In this document: positions 1-7,612 of the stretch, in pieces | Position numbering within the stretch: position 1 is the stretch's first letter | Layout: the number at the start of each line of letters is the position of its first letter | NCBI GenBank assembly: GCA_002292265.1 | Contig: DBBQ01000030.1 | Location: 1-13,566 of the forward strand | From: Flavobacteriaceae bacterium UBA980 | Lineage (GTDB): Bacteria; Bacteroidota; Bacteroidia; Flavobacteriales; Flavobacteriaceae | Direction of reading: 5' to 3' | DNA: 13,566 bases | Notes under the pieces: generated by a model | Seen by the model: the letters and a program-made list of their open reading frames with translations, nothing else | Told to the model about the DNA's origin: nothing | The model's database searches: none | Made by a program: the position numbers and the translations under genes

Positions 1-21
1 ATCCAGCTGAGCTACGCGACC
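1..21 (-). tRNA. tRNA gene, 5' end only (cut by left window edge)
   Basis: Read on the minus strand, the first 21 bases give GGTCGCG (7-base acceptor strand), then TA (positions 8 and 9), then GCTCAGCTGGAT, which is the conserved D-arm start with AGC-TGG in the loop. This is the classic opening of a bacterial tRNA. The anticodon, T-arm and 3' acceptor strand lie outside the window, so the isoacceptor cannot be assigned. The mature 5' end should be base 21. Confidence 0.85.
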
Positions 22-53
22 TTTATTTTTGTGCACTCTTCTGAACCGTGATC

Positions 54-74
54 ATTCCGATTCGAAATCGGAAT
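54..74. repeat. perfect 8-bp inverted repeat with 5-base loop
   Basis: The arms ATTCCGAT (54-61) and ATCGGAAT (67-74) are exact reverse complements around the loop TCGAA. The hairpin lies between the M20 peptidase stop and the tRNA 5' end. No T-tract follows on either strand, so it is not a standard intrinsic terminator. It could be a processing or regulatory hairpin, or a relic of a tRNA T-arm: on the minus strand it is preceded by GCTCATCTGGAT, which resembles a D-arm. Confidence 0.5.
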
Positions 75-185
75 CCGTAAATCCAGATGAGCCCTGCCTA
101 ACGTATGTCAAGCAAGCGTTTAAAAACGAGAGCAAATATACTATTTCTTGTTTTTATGCCAATTCTTTAATCCAAATTATTCTAA

Positions 186-1688
186 CTAAAACTTTGTTGT
201 TAAAATAGCGAGATAGGTCTCAATTCCCATCAAGTAGTTTCCAATTCTTAAGTTTTCATTGGGACTGTGTTGGTTGTTATCCAAATTCACTGTTGGCACC
301 CCTATAGCTGGAACCCCCAACTCTGAAACAAAGGGTGAAATGGGAACTGATCCACCACTTGTTCTTATTATTACAGGGCTTGTCCCGTAGTACTCTTTTA
401 AAATCTTTGTTAGCCATTTTCCTTCTTTGGCTTGAGTATCCGTTCGAAATGCAGGATAGGCAATCTTTGAAGTCAGTGTAACTAGTTTCGAATTACTCAG
501 CCTTTCCTCTTTAGAAGGGACATGGTCTAATAGGGCAAAACCTAAACTTTCAATATGCGTCTTAACTCCAGCAAGTAAGGCTTCAGGATCACTTTCTACT
601 ACTAGGCGGATGTCCATTTCGGCAGTGGCGGTAGCGGGAACTATAGTTCGGGCTTCTTTTCCAACCCAACCGCTTCGCATTCCACGAATATTCAAAGAAG
701 GATACTGAATAGATTCTTGATAATTAGTACCTACTTGATCTGTGGTTGCAATTTGGGTTCTTGCCATAATGGAGGCATCTTCAGAGGGAACGGCTTCTAA
801 AACTTTTTTGGTTGCTAGATCAATCTCAATTCCTTTGTAAAAATCAGGAATCAAAACCCGCCCCTGATCGTCCTTCATGGAGGCTAAAATTTTAGTGAGT
901 GCCAAAGCAGGATTAGGAACGTAATTGCCATAGTGACCGCTGTGTTGTGCAGTAATCGGTCCGTAGGTCGTTAGGGTTAAAGTAGCGATCCCCCGGTTTC
1001 CAAAAACAAGGGTAGGTTGTTTAGAAACATGCATTGGACCATCAAAAATGAGTAATAGATCTGCTAGTAGATCCTCTTTATGTGTTTTAACCGATTCTGG
1101 AAGTCCTGGCGAACTTTGTTCTTCTTCGAAATCCAAAATCAATTTCAGATTAAATGCAGGACGTTTCTTTTTACTTTTTAAAATATCCAAAGCCGTTAAC
1201 AACATGGCAAAAGGCCCTTTGTCATCCGAACTGGAACGCGCAAAAATGCGGAACTCATCAATATTTTCTCCCTTCAAAGCCTCCCAAGAAAGAGTTTCGA
1301 AACCCGACGCTGTTTCTTGTTTAATTACAGCCTGATAGGGGTCGTCTTGATTCCATTTCGAGCGATCTACCGCCTGTCCATCCAGATGCATATACAATGC
1401 GATAGTGGGTAATTTTTCTTTTATACTCAAATTGGCAATCATTAAGGGCAATGAAGAGGTTTCTAAAAGTTTGATTTCAAATCCCTGATCCTGAAGTTGT
1501 TCTTTTACCCAACTGATGTTGTCTTGAATTTCATCTCCCTTCGAGGCGTCGTTAGCGAGGGCCAAAAAAGTTTTAAAGCGCGTTAAACTTTCAATTCCCA
1601 CTTCCCTAGCCTGCTCCTCAAAAACTCGCTGTGAATGTACACTCAAGCTCAGTAAAAACAGGCAAAAAGTCCAATGTAAATACTTCAT
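186..1688 (-). CDS. secreted M20 family metallopeptidase (dipeptidase/carnosinase-like)
   Basis: Product of 500 residues. It should hydrolyse short peptides or acyl-amino acids with a two-zinc site, outside the cytoplasm. Residues 1-20 form a signal peptide (hydrophobic FCLFLLSLSV, then HSQ). The M20 landmarks appear in order: H101 and D103 in MHLDGQ, D155/D156 in SSSDDKGP, the Glu pair 189-190 in FEEEQSSPG, D216 in IFDGP, and H474 in NNQHSPNEN. The inserted lid/dimerisation domain spans about 227-395 and carries QHSGHYGN (H249), the His that in carnosinase-type enzymes reaches into the partner subunit. Length fits the family. One small departure is ARSSSDDKG where ARGSSDDKG is usual. The ATG at 1688 places the signal peptide directly at the N-terminus. 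The gene is divergent from the DUF5916 gene, with 110 bases between them. Substrate specificity cannot be read from the sequence. Confidence 0.9.
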   Translation of the reverse strand: MKYLHWTFCLFLLSLSVHSQRVFEEQAREVGIESLTRFKTFLALANDASKGDEIQDNISWVKEQLQDQGFEIKLLETSSLPLMIANLSIKEKLPTIALYMHLDGQAVDRSKWNQDDPYQAVIKQETASGFETLSWEALKGENIDEFRIFARSSSDDKGPFAMLLTALDILKSKKKRPAFNLKLILDFEEEQSSPGLPESVKTHKEDLLADLLLIFDGPMHVSKQPTLVFGNRGIATLTLTTYGPITAQHSGHYGNYVPNPALALTKILASMKDDQGRVLIPDFYKGIEIDLATKKVLEAVPSEDASIMARTQIATTDQVGTNYQESIQYPSLNIRGMRSGWVGKEARTIVPATATAEMDIRLVVESDPEALLAGVKTHIESLGFALLDHVPSKEERLSNSKLVTLTSKIAYPAFRTDTQAKEGKWLTKILKEYYGTSPVIIRTSGGSVPISPFVSELGVPAIGVPTVNLDNNQHSPNENLRIGNYLMGIETYLAILTTKF

Positions 1689-1713
1689 AATTTTCTATCG
1701 TTTTTTTGATTCT

Positions 1714-1721
1714 TAAAGATA
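1714..1721 (-). promoter_or_regulatory. candidate -7 element for the M20 peptidase gene
   Basis: Minus-strand TATCTTTA matches 7 of 8 positions of the Bacteroidota -7 consensus TANNTTTG and would start a transcript about 18 bases before the ATG at 1688. I see no clear -33 TTG at the expected distance, so this is tentative. Confidence 0.3.
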
Positions 1722-1746
1722 AGTCATGTCTCCTTTTTAAAAGACC

Positions 1747-1776
1747 TTACGGCTTAAAATTTTATTTGTACTTTTC
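1747..1776 (+). promoter_or_regulatory. candidate Bacteroidota promoter for the first DUF5916 gene
   Basis: TTA at 1747-1749 (consensus TTG), a 19-base spacer, then TACTTTTC at 1769-1776 (7 of 8 positions of TANNTTTG). Transcription would start near 1782-1783. That is downstream of the out-of-frame ATG at 1779, leaving a short AT-rich leader before the TTG start at 1799. The match is imperfect at both elements. Confidence 0.3.
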
Positions 1777-1798
1777 TGATGAAAAAAACTAAAACAAA

Positions 1799-4015
1799 TT
1801 GGATTTGAAAAACTTTCTCCTGGCCCTGAGTGTGCTGTGTTGTACCTTTATTTTGGCACAAAAGAACAACCCCAATCAGAATCTAAATTTCCCAATTACT
1901 TTTTTAGATACGGAACCTACGGTAGACGGAAATATATTGGGTGAAGCCATTTGGGAACAAGTCCCAGCTATTACAGACTTAAAACAAATCAAACCCAATT
2001 ACAACGCTCCAGCATCAGAAGAAACGGCGATACGCGTAGCGTACACAAACAAGACTCTGTATATCGCAGTAGTCTGTTATGACTCGGCCCCAGATAAAAT
2101 TGTGATCTCAGATTCCCGCCGAGACGCAGATTTAAATGATGAGGATAGTTTTCTGTTCATTCTGGACACCTATAACGATCAACAAAATGGATTTTTATTC
2201 GGTACCAATTCCAACGGCATGGAATATGACGCACAAATCGATAATGAAGGAGAAGGAAATTTTAGTGCCAATCGGCAGCAAGGTGGTGTCGTAGGGGGAA
2301 CCAACATCAACTGGGATGCCTCTTGGGAAGTTCGCACAGAGACAGGAGCTTATGGCTGGAGCGCAGAGTTTGCTATTCCACTAAGATCCATCCGCTTTAA
2401 CAGTGGTTCGGATAAAATCTGGGGCATCAACTTTCAACGAAACATCAGCAAGCGAAGTGAGACTGCCTATTGGGCCAATTTACCCTTGGGATTTGACATC
2501 AAGCGCTTGTCTCTAGCTGGAAAAATGACCGGAATTGATTTAAAATCTCCAAAAAACCTGAAAATCATCCCTTATGGACTGACACAAGTAATCCGAGACA
2601 ATACCCCACAAAAAAATACTAGTTCTACAGCTGATTTTGGTGGTGACATCAAATACAGCCTTACTCCTGGGTTGACTTTAGATTTAACTTATAACACTGA
2701 TTTTGCACAGGTAGAAGTGGACGAACAACAAGTGAACTTGGATCGTTTTAATCTCTTTTTCCCTGAAAAACGACCTTTCTTTTTAGAAAATGCGGGTCAA
2801 TTTAGTGTGGGAAGTCCTGGAGAAGTCGATTTGTTTTTTAGCAGAAGAATTGGAATTGGGGAGGGCGGTTCTTTAGTCCCCATCATTGGTGGCTCGCGGG
2901 TTTCAGGAAAAATAGGCCAAACCAATGTGGGACTGCTGAGTATGTTTACTGACGAGATAGAAAGTGAAGGAGGAGGTCTTGATCTTGTCAAAAACAATTA
3001 TTCAGTGGCACGTGTAAATCACGATTTTGCGAAAAGTCGTTCTTCTTTGGGAGGCATTTTTGTAAATCGAAATGGCATTGGGCTTACTGATGATTACAAT
3101 CGTGTTTTTGCTCTTGATGGAAGATTGGGTCTCGGGAAAAAAGCCCAAGTAACGGGTTATCTCTCAAAAAGTAGTACCCCAGGAATTGAGAGTAAAGATC
3201 ATGCCTTTAACATTCTTGCGGTCTATAATTGGAACGGGTGGAACTTAAGGGCAGGCTACACTGAAGTCGCAGAAAATTTCAACCCGGAAGTAGGATTTTT
3301 GTTGCGTTCTGCTTTTAAAAAGCCTGAGTTTCTCATTTTTAAACAATGGCGTCCAAAAAATACAGGCAAATTTTTAGAGGTACGTCCCCACATTTCCTAC
3401 CGAGGCTATTGGAATTTTAACAATACACAAGAAACTGGTTTTTTACATGTCGATAACCACTGGGTTTGGGAAAGTGGCTTTGAAGTTCATACGGGAATCA
3501 ATTTTACAAAAGAAACGGTACTGGAAGCCTTTCCTATTTCTCAAGTGACCGTGGATCCGGGTGTTTACGATCATCAGGAATTTCAATTCGTACTGTTTAC
3601 CAATCCTAATAACAAAGTCGCTTATAGAACACGGACAATAATTGGAGGCTATTTTGGAGGAAATCGGATATCGAGCAATAACACAACGAGCTTCCGTTTG
3701 GGAGACAAATTTAATGCCGAAGCCAATTTAAATTACAACCGATTAAACCTTCCCAACGGGACTACCGATGTGGTGATTACTGGAGGCCGCCTGGCGTATT
3801 CTTTTACTCCCCGCATGTTTTTACAAAGCTTGGTCCAGTACAATAATGTGAGTCGAATTGCTTCTGTAAATGCTCGTTTTGGATGGTTGAATAATGCCAA
3901 TACAGGGCTTTTTGTTGTTATCAATATCGTGAAGGACAACGATTTTATGGATCAGTTAAACAATCAAAGTATTACCGTAAAATACACCCACCAATTTGAC
4001 TTATTCGGAAAATAA
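1799..4015 (+). CDS. CBM9-like / DUF5916 outer-membrane beta-barrel protein
   Basis: Product of 738 residues. Residues 1-21 are a signal peptide (NFLLALSVLCCTFILAQ). Residues ~33-230 resemble the carbohydrate-binding family 9-like domain (TEPTVDGNILGEAIWE, later ALYIAVVCYD-type strands and DSFLFILDTY). Residues ~235-738 match the DUF5916 type, with the hallmarks DFAQVEVD (301-308), FFPEKRPFFLEN (320-331) and FSRRIG (347-352), followed by alternating strands typical of an outer-membrane barrel. No enzymatic function is established for this family; ligand binding or transport of a surface polymer is only inferred. The start is unusual. An in-frame TAA at 1790-1792 rules out anything upstream, so the start must be TTG at 1799 or TTG at 1805 (MKNFLLAL, an equally good signal peptide). 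No upstream ATG is in frame. The neighbouring enzyme gene converges 39 bases away. A second family member lies at 5329-7605. Confidence 0.87.
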   Translation: MDLKNFLLALSVLCCTFILAQKNNPNQNLNFPITFLDTEPTVDGNILGEAIWEQVPAITDLKQIKPNYNAPASEETAIRVAYTNKTLYIAVVCYDSAPDKIVISDSRRDADLNDEDSFLFILDTYNDQQNGFLFGTNSNGMEYDAQIDNEGEGNFSANRQQGGVVGGTNINWDASWEVRTETGAYGWSAEFAIPLRSIRFNSGSDKIWGINFQRNISKRSETAYWANLPLGFDIKRLSLAGKMTGIDLKSPKNLKIIPYGLTQVIRDNTPQKNTSSTADFGGDIKYSLTPGLTLDLTYNTDFAQVEVDEQQVNLDRFNLFFPEKRPFFLENAGQFSVGSPGEVDLFFSRRIGIGEGGSLVPIIGGSRVSGKIGQTNVGLLSMFTDEIESEGGGLDLVKNNYSVARVNHDFAKSRSSLGGIFVNRNGIGLTDDYNRVFALDGRLGLGKKAQVTGYLSKSSTPGIESKDHAFNILAVYNWNGWNLRAGYTEVAENFNPEVGFLLRSAFKKPEFLIFKQWRPKNTGKFLEVRPHISYRGYWNFNNTQETGFLHVDNHWVWESGFEVHTGINFTKETVLEAFPISQVTVDPGVYDHQEFQFVLFTNPNNKVAYRTRTIIGGYFGGNRISSNNTTSFRLGDKFNAEANLNYNRLNLPNGTTDVVITGGRLAYSFTPRMFLQSLVQYNNVSRIASVNARFGWLNNANTGLFVVINIVKDNDFMDQLNNQSITVKYTHQFDLFGK

Positions 4016-4054
4016 ATCCCTGAAAAAAAGGAGTTCAAATTGAATGTATCCCCC

Positions 4055-5158
4055 CTAAACTTGGTAATCCCGAGCTTCGATTTCCCAAAAGGGTCCAACT
4101 TCCCCCTCTTTGACAGAATAGGCCTTGCTGTATTTTGCTACGGTAGGACAAATATGATAGGGAATCGCGTAAAATAGATCGCCAACTTTAAAATCGTTGG
4201 GCTTGTGGTATTCTACCATTAGATGCTCTTCACTTTGCCCTTTGTGAACGGCTCCTTCCAATCCAAAAATTTCCACCCGCGGCAAAGGCATTTCTGAAGC
4301 CACTGCTTTGTGACCCAAGTCAAAACAATAAATGTTTGTATTGGGTTTGCTGATCAGCCTTGTGACCAATACGGCGGCATGTAAAAATGGAGATTCATTC
4401 CATATTTTTTGATATCCCAAATCCCATAAAAGCGTAGTCCCGGGACTCAGCCGATTGTTTAGTCTCAAGGAATGGGGATAAAAACTGGGCGACCCTCCAG
4501 TAATGAATTCTGGTACCACCCCTCCCTCCTCTTTAATTTCTCTGATCAACTGTTCAACCGCTTGGAAATCGGAATTACAATGATCTACGCGCTCTTTAAG
4601 TTCTAATGGACGGATATGACCATCATAGATATGCAAACCCATCGCGTTGAGATTTGGATCGTGAAATAATTGCTTGTAAAGTGTCTTGGCCCTTTCGGGA
4701 ACAATCCCTGTTCGGTTCATGCCGTTATTGATGTCAAGCCAAAGATTCATTTGCTGTTTGTGAGCCTTTGCTAGGTCAGAGAACAGGGTCAATGAATCTG
4801 AATTGTCCACTAAGGTCGAAAATCGAATCTCGGGGTGTTCTTCTTGAGCTTTTAAAATTCGAGTTACTTTTTCTTTGGTGGGCTGAATCGCAAGTAAAAT
4901 ATGTTTTACACCACAAGCTATCAACATTTGTAATTCCCCCAGCGTAGCACATTTAAATTCTTGAATCCCATAGCGCATTTGCATTTTGACAATCGCTTGC
5001 ATTTTATACGTTTTCACATGGGGAATCAATCGATTTACATCGCCAGCAATTCGAATCATGGATTCAATATTGTGTTTTATACGATCTGGGTAAACCAATA
5101 AGCCGGGAGTCATCAGCTGAGCTTCGTCTTTAGCTCGATACCAGGGATTTTCTGACAT
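4055..5158 (-). CDS. PLP-dependent D-threonine aldolase / D-serine dehydratase-like enzyme (alanine racemase fold)
   Basis: Product of 367 residues, no signal peptide, so cytoplasmic. The N-terminal alanine-racemase-type barrel begins with TPGLLVYPDRIKHNI and holds PHVKTYK, whose first Lys (K49) should form the PLP Schiff base. NNGMNRTGI, GLHIYDGH (174-181) and the phosphate-binding TGGSPSF (~220) follow. The C-terminal part corresponds to the D-serine dehydratase-like domain and ends with YHICPTV, where H335 and C337 form the HxC metal site seen in D-serine dehydratases; D-threonine aldolases usually have HxD. Expected activity is metal-assisted cleavage or dehydration of a D-amino acid or D-beta-hydroxy-amino acid; the exact substrate is open. 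The frame is open 17 codons further to a TTG at 5209, but ATG 5158 gives the usual MSENPWY start and lies 20 bases after a possible -7 element (TATTTTTA, minus strand, 5186-5193). Confidence 0.85.
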   Translation of the reverse strand: MSENPWYRAKDEAQLMTPGLLVYPDRIKHNIESMIRIAGDVNRLIPHVKTYKMQAIVKMQMRYGIQEFKCATLGELQMLIACGVKHILLAIQPTKEKVTRILKAQEEHPEIRFSTLVDNSDSLTLFSDLAKAHKQQMNLWLDINNGMNRTGIVPERAKTLYKQLFHDPNLNAMGLHIYDGHIRPLELKERVDHCNSDFQAVEQLIREIKEEGGVVPEFITGGSPSFYPHSLRLNNRLSPGTTLLWDLGYQKIWNESPFLHAAVLVTRLISKPNTNIYCFDLGHKAVASEMPLPRVEIFGLEGAVHKGQSEEHLMVEYHKPNDFKVGDLFYAIPYHICPTVAKYSKAYSVKEGEVGPFWEIEARDYQV

Positions 5159-5256
5159 ATCTATTGTATATTTAAATAGCTTGTTTAAAAATAAGAATTT
5201 AAAAATCAAGAGGCTTTATGTGTTTCCTCTAAAATGAATCAGATTAAATCAATAAA

Positions 5257-5286
5257 TTGCGAATTAATTAAAGAATATTATAAAAT
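5257..5286 (+). promoter_or_regulatory. possible promoter for the second DUF5916 gene
   Basis: TTG at 5257-5259, a 19-base spacer, then TATAAAAT at 5279-5286. The spacing fits a Bacteroidota -33/-7 pair, but the downstream box resembles a sigma-70 TATAAT more than TANNTTTG. The region is AT-rich, so chance is a real alternative. Confidence 0.25.
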
Positions 5287-5328
5287 TCTTTACTTGCGAT
5301 TCCACATGAAGTGGGTATTACATTTTCA

Positions 5329-7605
5329 ATGGATAGTCGTGGCAGAGCCTCGAGGAATTCTTTTAGATTAAAACTAGTGAAGCACTATTTCTATACTCTT
5401 CTTTTTTTGCCCTTTGCGCTTTTATCCTTTAGTCAAGACATCTATACGCCTCCAAAAATACAGAATGCGATCCCGACCCTTGACGGTGTGATTCAAGCTG
5501 GTGAATGGGAGTTCGCAGAAAAAATTCTTTTGGATTTTGAAGTAGATCCGGGAAACAACATCAATCCTAAAGAAAAGACGATAGCCTATGTTTCCTATAC
5601 CAACACGCATCTCTATATCGCAATACATGCTTTTGCAAACCCCAAAGACATTCGAGCCTCTGTTCGATCGAGGGACGATTTTGGATTGATTGGAGATGAC
5701 TTTGTCTTGCTGCGCTTTGACACCTATGCCGACGGGAGAAATAATTATTTATTGCTCGCCAATGCCTTCGGAAGTCAATTGGATGCAAGAGCTATCAATG
5801 CCCTAACCGACGATGATCGTTACGATAGTAGTTTTAATGTAGATTATGAAACCCAAGGTAATATCGTTGCAGACGGCTACCAGGTAGAATTTAAAATCCC
5901 TTTTTCCTCCCTTCCTTTTCCAAACGGTACCAATCAAATTTGGAATTTTAATATCACTAGACAAGCCTTTAGGGAAGGTATTCCGATCGATATCAGAAGT
6001 CAACCCTTTGACCGTACAGACCCGTGTCAGGTGTGTCAAACCACAGATCAATTGGTTTTAAAAGACATCACTATCGAAAAAAGGGTAGAACTCCTCCCCT
6101 ATGTAGCTGGAGGGCTTTCGGGACAAAAAAGTACCATTCAGGGATCCCTTGAGTACGACAAGTTAAAACCCAATGCAGGACTGGGTTTAAACCTTGATCT
6201 CAACAAAAACATCACTATGGAAGTGACCTTGAATCCAGACTTTTCTCAGGTTGAAGCCGATGTGACTCAAATTGATATCAACTCTTCAGTGGCATTGGAA
6301 TATCCTGAACGCAGACCCTATTTTAATCGAGGGACAGACATTGTTCAGTACACTAGTGGTGCGTTCTACTCCCGATCCATCAACAACCCACTGATCTCAA
6401 CAAAATTAATCAGTCAAGGGAGAAAAGACCGCATTTATTTTCTTACCGCTTTAGATCAAAACTCCGTCTATCAGATTGCGGGGGAAGACCGCTCCTATTT
6501 GGGTTCTGGAGGACAATCCTTTGTAAATGTATTCCGATACCAGCGCTTTTTGAATAAAAATGCACGTTTGGGGCTTCTCTCTACCAATCGCTATTTTAAC
6601 GGGGGTGGTTTTGGAAATGTATTCGGAACCGACGGATGGTTTTTATTTTCTAAAAATTGGCGTTTAACCTATGAATTCTTTTTAAATAGTAATAAAGAGC
6701 CTACCGCAAACTGGATTGATAGCGAAGATCGGATTTTTGATCGCAGCGTTTCCCTAGATGGCGAACGTTTTAAAGGGAGTGCGCTTTTTTTGCAACTCTA
6801 TAGAAATACACGAAACTGGAAGTCTTATTTAAGCCTGCGGGACATTTCTCCAAACTATCAAGCCGATGTAGGATTTGTTGTAAAAAACAACCGCCGATGG
6901 GCTACACTCTATCACGTCTATCAAAACTTTCCAAACAAAGAAGGACTGCAATTTTTTAGTCTGGGAACTAAAGCAGATGTCAACATTACCTACCAGGATT
7001 ATCTCAAAGCGTTAAGTGTAGATGGCATCCTCAGCCTGAATACGTTCTTCAATACCTCTATCAATTATACTTACGATTGGGACATCTTTAAAAATTTCTT
7101 GGGAAGAAATTATCGGAATGTAGGTAAAAGTGAGCTGCAAATTGATAGCAATCCCTCAGAGTCTTTATCGTTTAACTATAGAATGACCTTTGGAAAAGAT
7201 TTAGCGTATAATGAACCGCAACCTGAGATTGGGAGTGAATTGACACTGTTTTTTATGCCGGGCTTTCAGTTGAGCAATAAATTAAAACTCTCCCCTTCCA
7301 TCCGCTATGCCCGATTAAAAAATATTCAAACTCAAACCAACTACTTCGAAGGTGCTATCACCCGTTTTTCAGCTCGTTATCAATTCAACAATTTTTTCAG
7401 TATCCGTCTTATTTCAGAATACAATACTTTTTCTGAACGTTTTTTTATTCAACCGCTTATCCAATGGAACCCCAACCCTTCTACCGTATTTTACATCGGT
7501 GGAAATCAGAATTCACTTAATGAATTCAATGATGATTTGTATTCTCTTTTTCGCGTTGACCAAACCCAATATTTTTTAAAATTCCAGTACTTAGTTGGAA
7601 TTTAA
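5329..7605 (+). CDS. second, diverged CBM9-like / DUF5916 outer-membrane protein
   Basis: From ATG 5329 the product is 758 residues. It has a signal peptide (YFYTLLFLPFALLSFSQ), a CBM9-like domain (~45-220: IPTLDGVIQAGEWEFAE, THLYIAIHAFANP, DDFVLLRFDTYADG), and a DUF5916-type barrel with NPDFSQVEAD (302-311), YPERRPYFN (325-333) and YSRSI (347-351). The order of landmarks matches the protein at 1799-4015, but sequence has drifted: YPERRPYFNR replaces FFPEKRPFFLEN and SRSI replaces SRRI, so this is another subfamily, not a recent tandem copy. A CQVC pair (C233, C236) is unusual for an exported protein. Start choice is uncertain. ATG 5329 gives a long basic n-region (MDSRGRASRNSFRLK). GTG 5377 gives the compact MKHYFYTLL and may be the true start. 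The frame is open back to GTG 5311. The stop lies 7 bases from the stop of the convergent BNR gene. Ligand and function are unknown. Confidence 0.85.
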   Translation: MDSRGRASRNSFRLKLVKHYFYTLLFLPFALLSFSQDIYTPPKIQNAIPTLDGVIQAGEWEFAEKILLDFEVDPGNNINPKEKTIAYVSYTNTHLYIAIHAFANPKDIRASVRSRDDFGLIGDDFVLLRFDTYADGRNNYLLLANAFGSQLDARAINALTDDDRYDSSFNVDYETQGNIVADGYQVEFKIPFSSLPFPNGTNQIWNFNITRQAFREGIPIDIRSQPFDRTDPCQVCQTTDQLVLKDITIEKRVELLPYVAGGLSGQKSTIQGSLEYDKLKPNAGLGLNLDLNKNITMEVTLNPDFSQVEADVTQIDINSSVALEYPERRPYFNRGTDIVQYTSGAFYSRSINNPLISTKLISQGRKDRIYFLTALDQNSVYQIAGEDRSYLGSGGQSFVNVFRYQRFLNKNARLGLLSTNRYFNGGGFGNVFGTDGWFLFSKNWRLTYEFFLNSNKEPTANWIDSEDRIFDRSVSLDGERFKGSALFLQLYRNTRNWKSYLSLRDISPNYQADVGFVVKNNRRWATLYHVYQNFPNKEGLQFFSLGTKADVNITYQDYLKALSVDGILSLNTFFNTSINYTYDWDIFKNFLGRNYRNVGKSELQIDSNPSESLSFNYRMTFGKDLAYNEPQPEIGSELTLFFMPGFQLSNKLKLSPSIRYARLKNIQTQTNYFEGAITRFSARYQFNNFFSIRLISEYNTFSERFFIQPLIQWNPNPSTVFYIGGNQNSLNEFNDDLYSLFRVDQTQYFLKFQYLVGI

Positions 7606-7612
7606 AACGCCT

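Noticed and set aside
4016..4054. TTCAA-A-TTGAA symmetry between the convergent genes as a terminator
   Set aside because: A 5-bp AT-rich stem with a one-base loop cannot form a stable hairpin, and there is no following T-tract on either strand.
5207..5209. TTG as the start of the PLP enzyme, giving 17 extra residues
   Set aside because: The extension (MIFKFLFLNKLFKYTID) looks like translated AT-rich leader; the family normally begins close to the MSENPWY position, which has an ATG.
5349..5378. CTCGAG, GAATTC and ACTAGT sites clustered in 30 bases, like a cloning polylinker
   Set aside because: The stretch lies inside an open frame, the surrounding sequence is natural flavobacterial coding sequence on both sides, and no vector sequence is present. 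Three hexamers this close is a plausible coincidence.
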